A stretch of DNA of 11,097 nucleotides from an uncultured Prevotella sp. (GTDB lineage Bacteria; Bacteroidota; Bacteroidia; Bacteroidales; Bacteroidaceae): contig USHW01000061.1 of the NCBI GenBank assembly GCA_900554545.1, positions 1 through 11,097 on the forward strand, given 5' to 3'. Under the pieces are notes generated by a model, which was not told the DNA's origin, ran no database searches, and saw only the letters and a program-made list of their open reading frames with translations. The position numbers and the translations under genes were made by a program. Shown here piece by piece: positions 5,748-11,097 of the stretch. Every line of letters begins with the position of its first letter. Positions within the stretch are counted from its first letter, which is position 1.

Positions 5748-5851
5748 GATTGAGAATTGATAATTGAGAATGAATAATTATGATTACCTTAAAGGTTCTC
5801 TGCCAACAAAGCAAATCATAATTATCAATTCTCAATTATAAACTCTCAATT
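5748..5851 (+). repeat. 104-bp palindromic element, copy 2 (diverged)
   Basis: It has the same 104-bp length and the same 7-base scaffold as the other copies (GATTGAG, AATTGAT, AATTGAG, AATGAAT, AATTATG). The arms are less well matched. The centre (CTTAAAGGTTCTCTGCCAACAAAGC) is altered, with the GCCAACAA part in the orientation opposite to copy 3. It lies between the helicase promoter and the 3' end of the MFS gene. Confidence 0.75.
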
Positions 5852-5874
5852 CAATATACGGCAAATTGGCTGCT

Positions 5875-5934
5875 AAAAGGCCGTGATTTGTACGCCAAAA
5901 GGCCGTCTTTTAGCGTGTAAAAGACGGCCTTTTG
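5875..5934 (+). repeat. 22-bp-period AAAGGCC array C (3 units), terminator-like hairpin
   Basis: Units start at 5875, 5897 and 5919, an exact 22-bp period. Units 2 and 3 form a perfect 15-base inverted repeat, AAAAGGCCGTCTTTT and AAAAGACGGCCTTTT, around a 7-base loop, with T-runs on both strands. It lies about 100 bases beyond the MFS stop codon and could work as a bidirectional intrinsic terminator. Confidence 0.8.
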
Positions 5935-5965
5935 TAAAGCGTTGAGTAACAAAGGGTTAGGTAAG

Positions 5966-6047
5966 GGTGAAAAGGTGAAAGAGTGAAAAGGTGAAAAGCG
6001 GCAAGGCATTTGTCTTAACTCCTTGACTTCATAACTCCTTAACTCCC
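5966..6047. repeat. GGTGAAAAG tandem and GGAGTTAA repeats at the MFS 3' end
   Basis: Bases 5966-5998 contain four near-tandem GTGAAAAG/GTGAAAGA units. Bases 6014-6047 carry AACTCCTT/GACTTC iterations, the reverse strand of the GAGTTAA family. The MFS stop codon TAA (6039-6041) is part of a GGGAGTTAAGGAGTTA motif, so the repeat begins at or just before the stop codon. Confidence 0.6.
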
Positions 6048-7190
6048 GACATTCCTTTCGTATTTCCTGTTGAAAATGATGAAAGAGACTAATCCCAGCA
6101 CAATGAACGGCACGCCGACAAGGGCCGCATAGCGCGGCGGAAGGCCGGCGGCAATGGGCAGTCCGCCGCAGAAGGCGCCGACGGCGTTGCCGAGGTTGAA
6201 CGCCACCTGTATGCTCGCGCCGCCGAGAAGCTCGCCGCCCGGGGCGTATTTCAGTATGAGGAACTGCTGCGGACTGCTCACCGCGAAGAGGCATCCCGTG
6301 CATACCACCATCAGCGCGGCCGACAGCCATCCGTAATCTGCCAGCATGAAGATGAGCAGCAGGGCGGCAATGGCTATGCACTGCGTCACCGCCACGACGT
6401 ACCCCGGACGGTGGCGGTCGCACAGGCGGCCGCTAATCAGGTTTCCGGCCACCATGCCGAAGCCTGCCGCTATCATCATCGCAGGCAGCATGTCGGCGGC
6501 GAAACCGCCGTCGATTAGCAGCGGACTGATGTAGCTGTACCAGCAGAAGATGCCTCCGTTGGCAAGCATCGTCGCCGCAAGGATGAGCCACGGCGCGTCC
6601 TTCTTCAGGAAAGCGAACTGGTGGCGGAAGCCGTTGTCGGGCAGAGCGCCCACGCCCGGCACCCATTTCCAGATGTAATAAAGCACTATCAGGCTGACGA
6701 ACATCACCAGAACGAAGGGGAAACGCCATGAAAGCGTTGAGCTTAAACCCGTTGCCAAAGGCACTCCGAAGAGGTTGGCGACGGTCATTCCGGCTACCAT
6801 TATCGATACCGCGCCCGTCTTGTGGCGCTCGTCCGCCAGCCTTACGGCCACGATTGAGGCCACACCGAAGTAAGCCCCGTGGGGCAGTCCGGATATGAAC
6901 CGCGCAACGAGCAGCATCCAGTAGTTCACCGAGAAGGCGGCCAGCGTAGAGCCGAGGAGTATGATGCACGCCAGCACCAGCAGCATGTTCTTCAGCGGAT
7001 ACTTGTATGCCACGACGAGCATGGGCGCTCCGCAGCATACGCCTATCGCGTAGGCGGAAATCAGGTGGCCTGCCTCAGGTATGCTGATGCCGAGGCTTCG
7101 GGCCACGTCGGGCAGTATGCCCATCATCACAAATTCGGCAATCCCGAGCGCGAGAGTGCCGAATGCAAGAGCCACTAAGCTTTTCTTCAT
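6039..7190 (-). CDS. AraJ-like MFS efflux transporter (DHA1 type)
   Basis: This 383-residue inner-membrane transporter has about 12 hydrophobic segments. The N-terminal half closely follows E. coli AraJ and sugar-efflux/drug:H+ antiporters. Examples are KKSLVALAFGTLALGIAEFVMMG (2-24), GISIPEAGHLISAYAIGV (34-51), and the family motif ARFISGLPHGAYFGVASIV (96-114). MVAGMTVANLFGVPLATGL (131-149) matches the antiporter motif on helix 5. The second half includes AGNLISGRLCDR (248-259), the motif-A-like loop after helix 8. The likely role is proton-driven export of a sugar derivative or drug, and the substrate cannot be read from sequence. The ATG at 7190 lies 18 bases below a strong hairpin/G-run repeat on the transcribed strand, which could affect translation. 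The stop codon lies in a GGGAGTTAA repeat. The neighbours give no pathway clue. Confidence 0.9.
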   Translation of the reverse strand: MKKSLVALAFGTLALGIAEFVMMGILPDVARSLGISIPEAGHLISAYAIGVCCGAPMLVVAYKYPLKNMLLVLACIILLGSTLAAFSVNYWMLLVARFISGLPHGAYFGVASIVAVRLADERHKTGAVSIMVAGMTVANLFGVPLATGLSSTLSWRFPFVLVMFVSLIVLYYIWKWVPGVGALPDNGFRHQFAFLKKDAPWLILAATMLANGGIFCWYSYISPLLIDGGFAADMLPAMMIAAGFGMVAGNLISGRLCDRHRPGYVVAVTQCIAIAALLLIFMLADYGWLSAALMVVCTGCLFAVSSPQQFLILKYAPGGELLGGASIQVAFNLGNAVGAFCGGLPIAAGLPPRYAALVGVPFIVLGLVSFIIFNRKYERNVGS

Positions 7191-7206
7191 AAATGTTATG
7201 TATTTT

Positions 7207-7409
7207 ACACCCGCCCCAACCCTCCCGAAGGGAGGGGGCTTGGATAGTCTTTGGAAGTGTGGGTTGTTGGTTATCCTGAAATTGTTGATGCTATTTTTAT
7301 AAACAGACGGTTCCGATAAGCCTCGCAGTACTTGTCCGCCTGATGCTTCAAGGCATCCGTCGCGTCATGTAAAAGCCCTTCCCTTCGGGAGGGGTTTGGG
7401 GTAGGTCTT
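7207..7409. repeat. Inverted pair of hairpin/G-run repeats, about 203 bp
   Basis: The left arm 7207-7242 (CCCAACCCTCCCGAAGGGAGGG) and the right arm 7371-7409 (CCCTTCCCTTCGGGAGGGG, then TTTGGGGTAGG) are inverted. They frame the gap between the GYF_2 gene stop and the MFS start. The centre (7243-7370) holds an open minus-strand reading frame that looks partly protein-like but has no ATG; see findings. There is no clear promoter box for the MFS gene. Confidence 0.7.
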
Positions 7410-7415
7410 ACCCTG

Positions 7416-8093
7416 TTATACCGCCATCGTGTCGGGCACGGGCTGCTCTTTGTCCATCGCCTTGCCGATGTCGTCGGCGTCGAAGGTGAACACATGGCCG
7501 AGAATGCCGAACGAAATGGTCTTCGTCTCGCCGCCGTAGCGTATCTTTCCGACGGAGAAGATGACGTAGTTGTCAACGCTCATGAATTGCCCTACGATAG
7601 CGTCGGCGAACTGTGCCACGAGCAGGTTGCCCATCGCTCCGCCGAGAGGACCGAGCAGGCTGTCGTCGCTGCTCTGCCACGGCACTTCTCTTTGCGCCGC
7701 TTCCGCAATCTCGTTGACTACCGTCTGGCGGTGTTTTTCCTCGCCGGGGCAGGTTATCAGCAGGATGAAGAACACCACTGCCGCTGCCGCCAGCCACTTC
7801 ACGGCGCGTCTGCGACGGCGCTTGCCGTCTTTGCCGTCGGCGTTTTCCTCTCCGCCGGGCTGTGTTCCTGCGTTGCCGTCAGCCCCTTCCTGCGGCGGAA
7901 CGGGCGGCGGTGTAGGCTGCTGCGCTGTCTTTCCGGCGAGCAAGTCTTTAAGTTCTTCCACCTGCCATGCCGGCTTCCACGGGCCAAGTCCTTCGTGCCA
8001 AACGGGCGTATCAGACGTGATGCCCATTTCGGCGAGCTGTTCCAGCGTGTAAGGCCCTCGTTGCTTTTTGTCTTTTATGATGAAAAATTCCAT
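7416..8093 (-). CDS. GYF_2-domain single-pass membrane protein
   Basis: This 225-residue protein starts with a GYF_2-like (DUF4339) domain. FFIIKDKKQRGPYTLEQLAEMG (3-24) and TPVWHEGLGPWKPAWQVEEL (29-48) show the family's GPYT and VWxxGxxxWxxA patterns. Next come a Pro/Gly/Glu-rich linker (about 55-90), a basic cluster KRRRRRAVK (91-99), and one membrane helix at about 100-114. The positive cluster predicts the GYF domain in the cytoplasm. The outer C-terminal region, about residues 115-225, contains DNYVIFSVGKIRYGG and SFGILGHVFTFD, reminiscent of Bacteroidetes DUF4359-like tails; that match is from memory. GYF_2 domains are thought to bind proline-rich partners, but the role here is unknown. 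The ATG at 8093 follows an A-rich leader and a GAGTTAAAG repeat. A hairpin repeat lies just past the stop. Confidence 0.85.
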   Translation of the reverse strand: MEFFIIKDKKQRGPYTLEQLAEMGITSDTPVWHEGLGPWKPAWQVEELKDLLAGKTAQQPTPPPVPPQEGADGNAGTQPGGEENADGKDGKRRRRRAVKWLAAAAVVFFILLITCPGEEKHRQTVVNEIAEAAQREVPWQSSDDSLLGPLGGAMGNLLVAQFADAIVGQFMSVDNYVIFSVGKIRYGGETKTISFGILGHVFTFDADDIGKAMDKEQPVPDTMAV

Positions 8094-8102
8094 GTTCTTT
8101 AT

Positions 8103-8232
8103 TAGGAGTTAAAGAAGTTAGAGAAGTTATCGCTCACTCCGTTCGCTTAGAAGTTAAAGCCATTACTTCAGTAGTTAGAGAAGTTAAAGGAGTTAACGCT
8201 CACTCCGTTCGCTTAGAAGTTAAAGCCATTAC
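8103..8232 (+). repeat. Tandem pair of about 62-bp GAGTTAAAGAAGTTA...CCATTAC units
   Basis: Two nearly identical units (8103-8166 and 8172-8232) each contain two or three GAAGTTA/GAGTTAAAG motifs, then CGCTCACTCCGTTCGCTTAG, then AAGTTAAAGCCATTAC. A third copy starts at 11033 at the window edge. This pair lies upstream of the GYF_2 start, within its likely promoter or leader. Stretch 8233-8262 shows nothing. Confidence 0.85.
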
Positions 8233-8263
8233 CTTGCAGGCGAGAGGCCGGTTGCATGCCAAA

Positions 8264-8296
8264 CACCCTCCCTCGGGAGGGTTGGGGAGGGGCTTT
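8264..8296 (+). repeat. Single hairpin/G-run repeat near the pectate lyase 3' end
   Basis: CCCTCCCTCGGGAGGG and then TTGGGGAGGGGC is a complete unpaired copy of the hairpin/G-run family. Four G-tracts on the plus strand (GGG, GGG, GGGG, GGGG) fit a quadruplex pattern. It is about 45 bases past the pectate lyase stop and could act as a transcription barrier or 3'-end stabiliser. Confidence 0.7.
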
Positions 8297-8340
8297 CGGC
8301 GGTAGTGGTTGGGGCTTTCGGTGGTTACGGGATGGGCTGC

Positions 8341-9459
8341 TTATTTCCCCATCCCGTACTTTACCTTCCATTTGTCATACTTCTTGAGCACCTCCAGGCC
8401 GTCGTCGTTGTACCAGCTGTAGCCGTTGCGGCGCTCGTAGCCGATTTCGGAGACGTCGAACTTCATCACGCCGTCGCGGTCGCAGAAGAACGGACGGTTG
8501 TCGTCCAGCGTGTAGAAGCGTGCCCACAGCGTCTCGCAGGGCGCGTCGTCCTGTGCGCAGTCAACAATGCGGTAGTCCTTCTTGCCGTCGGCGTTGGTGA
8601 ATTTCTCGATGCGTTTGCCGGTGATTTTGCTCTTCTTGAACCACGCCACGGCGTCCTCGACGCACTGCCTTATCTCGTCAGACGGCTTCGAGAGCGACAT
8701 CAGGAAGAGCACAATGTCGTCACTCTCCTGTCCGCTGAGGCTTGCAAGCTCGAAGGCGCGTGCGTTGGCTGGCTGCAATGTGTTCTCGTCGTGCTGTGCG
8801 CACCATACCGTTTTCACGCCGTTCTGCACCACCTGCGTCTTCAGTATGCAGTCAACGCCCTTGTCGAGCGAAGCCTGCGCCTTGGCTTTCACGCTGTCAG
8901 GCAGGAAGGCAAACGGCTCTTTGCCCTTCGCCGCGTCGCGCATCAGCTTCAGGACGTTCACCATCGCGTCGTCGTTGTATGTTATGTGCGTGTAATATCC
9001 TTTCGACAGGGGATAGAACTGAGGCCATCCGCCGTTGTCATACTGCGCCTCGAACAGGTAGCCGAAGCCCTTAATCACGGCGTCGCGGTATTTTTCCGTG
9101 CCCGTGGCGTTGTACAGCCGCGCCAGGTAAGCAATCTCCGTGGTAGTTCCCTTGTTGTCTATGGTGGCGTAGCGTTTGCCCTGTTTTTTCTTCTCTATTT
9201 CCTTTTTGAGTGCCGGCGTAAGCTCGTCTTGCAGTTGCAGGTTCTTCGGCCATCCGCCCGTAGGGTGCTGGTAAAACAGCAGGTTGTCGCCTATTCGTGC
9301 CGCTTCGGCGGTGGTGAAAAAGTCGTCGGCAAGCTTCGGTGCAACGCTCGACCATTTCTTTGTCATGATGCCGCCGTCGTTTTTGCCGCCCTGAGCCTGT
9401 GCTGTGGATGCCGTAAGGAAAGCCATTGCCAGCATGGCGGCCATTGTCTTGATTTTCAT
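8341..9459 (-). CDS. pelA: Secreted pectate lyase, polysaccharide lyase family 10
   Basis: It should cleave de-esterified homogalacturonan by calcium-dependent beta-elimination outside the cytoplasm. The 372-residue protein begins with a signal peptide (MKIKTMAAMLAMAFLTASTAQAQ, cut near residue 21-23). Recognisable PL10/PelA-Pel-15E blocks follow: QHPTGGWPKNLQ (64-75), TIDNKGTTTEIAYLARLY (99-116), NGGWPQFYP (142-150), HITYNDDAMVNVLKLM (158-173) and VWCAQHDENTLQPANAR (218-234), then ELASLSG (237-243). The length equals a bare catalytic domain; no carbohydrate-binding module or sorting domain is visible. A catalytic Arg/Asp assignment needs alignment. It is not next to SusC/SusD or other pectin genes in this window, so it is a stand-alone enzyme here. 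A 17-bp palindrome lies in its upstream region. The gene symbol reflects the PelA family name. Confidence 0.92.
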   Translation of the reverse strand: MKIKTMAAMLAMAFLTASTAQAQGGKNDGGIMTKKWSSVAPKLADDFFTTAEAARIGDNLLFYQHPTGGWPKNLQLQDELTPALKKEIEKKKQGKRYATIDNKGTTTEIAYLARLYNATGTEKYRDAVIKGFGYLFEAQYDNGGWPQFYPLSKGYYTHITYNDDAMVNVLKLMRDAAKGKEPFAFLPDSVKAKAQASLDKGVDCILKTQVVQNGVKTVWCAQHDENTLQPANARAFELASLSGQESDDIVLFLMSLSKPSDEIRQCVEDAVAWFKKSKITGKRIEKFTNADGKKDYRIVDCAQDDAPCETLWARFYTLDDNRPFFCDRDGVMKFDVSEIGYERRNGYSWYNDDGLEVLKKYDKWKVKYGMGK

Positions 9460-9486
9460 TTTGTAGATGTTTTGGTTTTCGTAGCG

Positions 9487-9503
9487 TGCCGCCTATGGCG
9501 GCA
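9487..9503. promoter_or_regulatory. 17-bp palindrome upstream of pelA
   Basis: TGCCGCC-TAT-GGCGGCA is a perfect 7+3+7 palindrome 28 bases before the pelA ATG. A second half-site, TGGCGGCAGAATA, occurs at 9526-9538, about 30 bases further upstream, repeating TGGCGGCATAATG. It could be an operator or a leader hairpin for pelA. No TAnnTTTG box is evident nearby, so the pelA promoter is not placed. Confidence 0.4.
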
Positions 9504-9570
9504 TAATGTTTCTTTGTTGGACGTGTGGCGGCAGAATAGGTTTAATGGGGCAGGTAAATTTTGTGTGATA

Positions 9571-9593
9571 ATCAAGCTTTCTCCCTTGTTTTG
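9571..9593 (+). repeat. Truncated CTCCCTCCC half-hairpin beside palindrome copy 3
   Basis: ATCAAGCTTTCTCCCTTG followed by TTTTG is a degenerate 5' half of the hairpin repeat directly before the 104-bp palindrome, matching the arrangement at 5725 and 1994-2017. Confidence 0.65.
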
Positions 9594-9697
9594 AATTGAG
9601 AATTGAGAATGGGGAATGGAGAATTATGATTACCTTTGAGGTTGCTTGTTGGCAAAAGTAATCATAATTCTCCATTCCCCATTCTCAATTCTCAATT
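9594..9697 (+). repeat. 104-bp palindromic element, copy 3 (best preserved)
   Basis: The two 45-base arms match at 44 positions around the 14-base centre AGGTTGCTTGTTGG. Each arm is a run of 7-base steps, AATTGAG twice, AATGGGG, AATGGAG, AATTATG, then ATTACCTTTG or ATTACTTTTG. Transcribed from either strand it would give one long hairpin. It lies between the divergent pelA and CMD-cupin genes. Confidence 0.9.
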
Positions 9698-9698
9698 A

Positions 9699-9780
9699 AA
9701 AAGGCCGTGTTTTAGGCGGTAAAAGATGGCCTTTTGCACGCTAAAACACGGCCTTTTGCACGCTAAAACATGGCCTTTTG
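9699..9780 (+). repeat. 22-bp-period AAAGGCC array D (4 units)
   Basis: Units start at 9699, 9721, 9743 and 9765, exactly 22 bases apart. The first reads AAAAGGCCGTGTTTT and the other three are inverted (AAAACACGGCCTTTT and relatives), with GCACGC spacers between the later units. It is directly adjacent to palindrome copy 3 and is followed by the CTGAC/GTCAG palindrome. Confidence 0.85.
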
Positions 9781-9781
9781 C

Positions 9782-9806
9782 CAACCGTCTGACTGTCAGG
9801 CGGTTG
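9782..9806. repeat. 25-bp CAACCG...CGGTTG palindrome
   Basis: CAACCG-T-CTGAC-T-GTCAG-G-CGGTTG is nearly perfect over 25 bases and shares its core with the palindrome at 181-195, also at the end of a 22-bp array. It lies about 65 bases upstream of the CMD-cupin promoter, so it could be part of the composite repeat or a regulator site. Confidence 0.65.
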
Positions 9807-9870
9807 GCGGCTGCTGCCTGACGGGGCTGAATTAAGAGTGAAACGGTTACATTTATCAGTAAAATTGGTA

Positions 9871-9901
9871 TTCGGCAATACGGCCTTTATTAGTACTTTT
9901 G
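9871..9901 (+). promoter_or_regulatory. Promoter for the CMD-cupin gene
   Basis: TACTTTTG at 9894-9901 matches the Bacteroidetes -7 consensus. A weak -33-like TTCG lies 19 bases upstream at 9871-9874. The predicted transcript starts about 20 bases before the ATG at 9926, which is preceded by an A-rich leader (ACAAATACTTTCAAAC) without a Shine-Dalgarno sequence. Confidence 0.55.
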
Positions 9902-9925
9902 CAACGTGAACAAATACTTTCAAAC

Positions 9926-11035
9926 ATGAAATCTAAATGTAAAACATTGGTTGCCGCGGCGTTGGTTGCGTTCGGCGGCACCACAGTAAAAGCTCAACAG
10001 AATATGGAAAACGTACTTAACGAAAAACAGCAGGCCGTCGTTGCCATCTCGTGTTTCGAGGCAAAGGGCGACCAGCAGCGTCTGGCCGCTGCCATCAACG
10101 AGGGGCTTGACGCCGGACTGACCGTAAGTCAGGTCAAGGAAGCTCTTTCCCACCTTTACGCCTACACGGGTTTTCCGCGCAGCCTTAACGCACTCGGCAC
10201 CCTGCAAAACGTGCTGAAGGAGCGCAAGGACAAGGGCATAACCGACGAGGAAGGCCGCGACGCCAGTCCGCTTCCTCAAGACTACGACGCCCTGAAGCAG
10301 GGCACCGAGGTGCAGACGAAGGTGTCGGGACGCGCGTTCAACTACACTTTCGCCCCCGCAACGGATTATTATCTCAAGGCACACCTCTTCGGTGACATCT
10401 TCGCACGTGACAACCTCACCCACAGCCAGCGCGAACTTGTTACCGTAAGCGCACTGTCGGGACTTGAAGGATGCGAGTCGCAGCTGAAGTCTCACGTCAA
10501 CGGAGCACGCAACATGGGTCTTTCAGAGGCTGAGATACGCTCAATCCCCACCGTGCTTGAGGCAAAGGTGGGCGCACGCGAGGCTTGGCGCGCACGCAAG
10601 GCCATAGCAGAGGTGCTCGGAGGAGAGTGCAACGAGGGCGAGCCTGTAAAGGACCCGATGTTCCCCACAGGCCAGCCAAACTCGGCATACGCCAAGTATT
10701 TCATCGGCAACAGCTACCTCGCACCGCTCTCTACGGGCAAAGTGCCTGTGTCGAACGTAACCTTTGAACCCGGCTGCCGCAACAACTGGCACATCCATCA
10801 CAAAGGCATCCAGGTGCTGATTTGCGTCGGCGGCACCGGCTGGTATCAGGAGTGGGGCAAGCCCGCACGCAAACTTAACCCCGGAGACGTGGTTGAAATA
10901 CCCGAGGGAGTCAAGCACTGGCACGGCGCAACACGCGACAGCTGGTTCCAGCACGTGGCCTTCACCGTGGCCGAAGAGGGCGCATCGAACGAATGGTTGG
11001 AGCCTGTGACGGATGAGGAGTATAATAAATTGTAG
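9926..11035 (+). CDS. Exported carboxymuconolactone decarboxylase-like/cupin fusion protein
   Basis: This 369-residue protein (start at 9926) has a signal peptide of about 23 residues (MKSKCKTLVAAALVAFGGTTVKA). A first CMD-like helical unit lies at about 35-95 (INEGLDAGLTVSQVKEALSHLYAYTGF). A second at about 145-210 contains LTHSQRELVTVSALSGLEG and the LKSHVNGARNMGLSEAEI pattern. A C-terminal cupin follows at about 270-350. The cupin keeps metal-ligand candidates in NWHIHH (287-292) and PEGVKHWHG (326-334). The second CMD unit has a single Cys where AhpD-type peroxidases have CxxC, so it is probably not a peroxidase. A metal-dependent decarboxylase or isomerase acting in the periplasm is possible; the substrate is unknown. 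A TTG at 9899 would extend the frame but would place the -7 box at the start codon and spoil the signal peptide. The stop codon TAG merges into a TAGGAGTTA repeat. Confidence 0.88.
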   Translation: MKSKCKTLVAAALVAFGGTTVKAQQNMENVLNEKQQAVVAISCFEAKGDQQRLAAAINEGLDAGLTVSQVKEALSHLYAYTGFPRSLNALGTLQNVLKERKDKGITDEEGRDASPLPQDYDALKQGTEVQTKVSGRAFNYTFAPATDYYLKAHLFGDIFARDNLTHSQRELVTVSALSGLEGCESQLKSHVNGARNMGLSEAEIRSIPTVLEAKVGAREAWRARKAIAEVLGGECNEGEPVKDPMFPTGQPNSAYAKYFIGNSYLAPLSTGKVPVSNVTFEPGCRNNWHIHHKGIQVLICVGGTGWYQEWGKPARKLNPGDVVEIPEGVKHWHGATRDSWFQHVAFTVAEEGASNEWLEPVTDEEYNKL

Positions 11036-11097
11036 GAGTTAGAGAAGTTAAAGAAGTTAACGCTCACTGCGTTCGCTAAGAAGTTAAAGCCATTACC
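11033..11097 (+). repeat. Third copy of the GAGTTAGAGAAGTTA...CCATTAC unit
   Basis: It begins at the stop codon of the CMD-cupin gene (TAGGAGTTAGAGAAGTTA) and contains CGCTCACTGCGTTCGCTAAG and AAGTTAAAGCCATTACC, matching the two units at 8103-8232. It is cut by the window end. Confidence 0.85.

Noticed and set aside
8305..9594. 429-aa plus-strand open frame
   Set aside because: It is the antisense shadow of the pectate lyase gene, which has a signal peptide and recognisable family motifs. The shadow has no domain and its composition is that of reversed GC-rich codons.
9899..9925. TTG start of the CMD-cupin gene at 9899
   Set aside because: It overlaps the TACTTTTG promoter box and precedes a standard signal peptide that starts at the ATG at 9926.
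1..11097. Defence system, toxin-antitoxin pair, prophage or integrative element
   Set aside because: No gene of those types is recognisable. The UPF1-like helicase alone, without nuclease or other partners, is not sufficient evidence for a defence system.

Overview
The window looks like chromosome of a moderately GC-rich Bacteroidales bacterium, most likely a Prevotella relative. The grounds are TAnnTTTG-type -7 promoter boxes, little Shine-Dalgarno signal, Bacteroidales-style proteins (an AraJ-like MFS exporter, a PL10 pectate lyase, a GYF_2 membrane protein, a secreted CMD-cupin protein) and intergenic repeat families I associate from memory with Prevotella. There are no rRNA, tRNA, CRISPR, integrase, transposase or phage genes.

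Layout: seven genes lie on the minus strand and one on the plus strand. In minus-strand transcription order they are pelA-type pectate lyase (9459-8341), a GYF_2/one-TM protein (8093-7416), an AraJ-like MFS transporter (7190-6039), a UPF1/IGHMBP2-like superfamily 1 helicase (about 5572-3563), two uncharacterised Bacteroidales proteins of 131 and 219 aa (3467-3072 and 2900-2241), and a type II NADH dehydrogenase (1573-209). A secreted carboxymuconolactone-decarboxylase/cupin protein (9926-11035) is divergent from pelA. No metabolic system links these genes. Each is separated from the next by repeat-rich spacer, so they look like mostly independent transcription units. The helicase and the two small proteins are the only plausible functional cluster.

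The unusual content is the repeats. (1) An exactly 104-bp palindrome with arms of about 45 bp built on 7-bp iterations occurs three times (1890-1993, 5748-5851, 9594-9697). (2) Arrays of 3-4 units spaced about 22 bp (AAAAGGCC...TTTT units) occur four times, three of them directly beside the palindromes in a fixed order. (3) CCCTCCCTTCGGGAGGG-type hairpins followed by G-runs occur mainly as inverted pairs framing 89-203 bp. (4) A unit of about 62 bp containing GAGTTAAAGAAGTTA motifs occurs twice in tandem and once more at the window edge. One inverted pair of family 3 sits in frame inside the helicase, and another supplies its C-terminal residues and approaches its stop codon. I see no convincing new multigene system. 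The best leads are this composite repeat architecture and its intrusion into a coding region.
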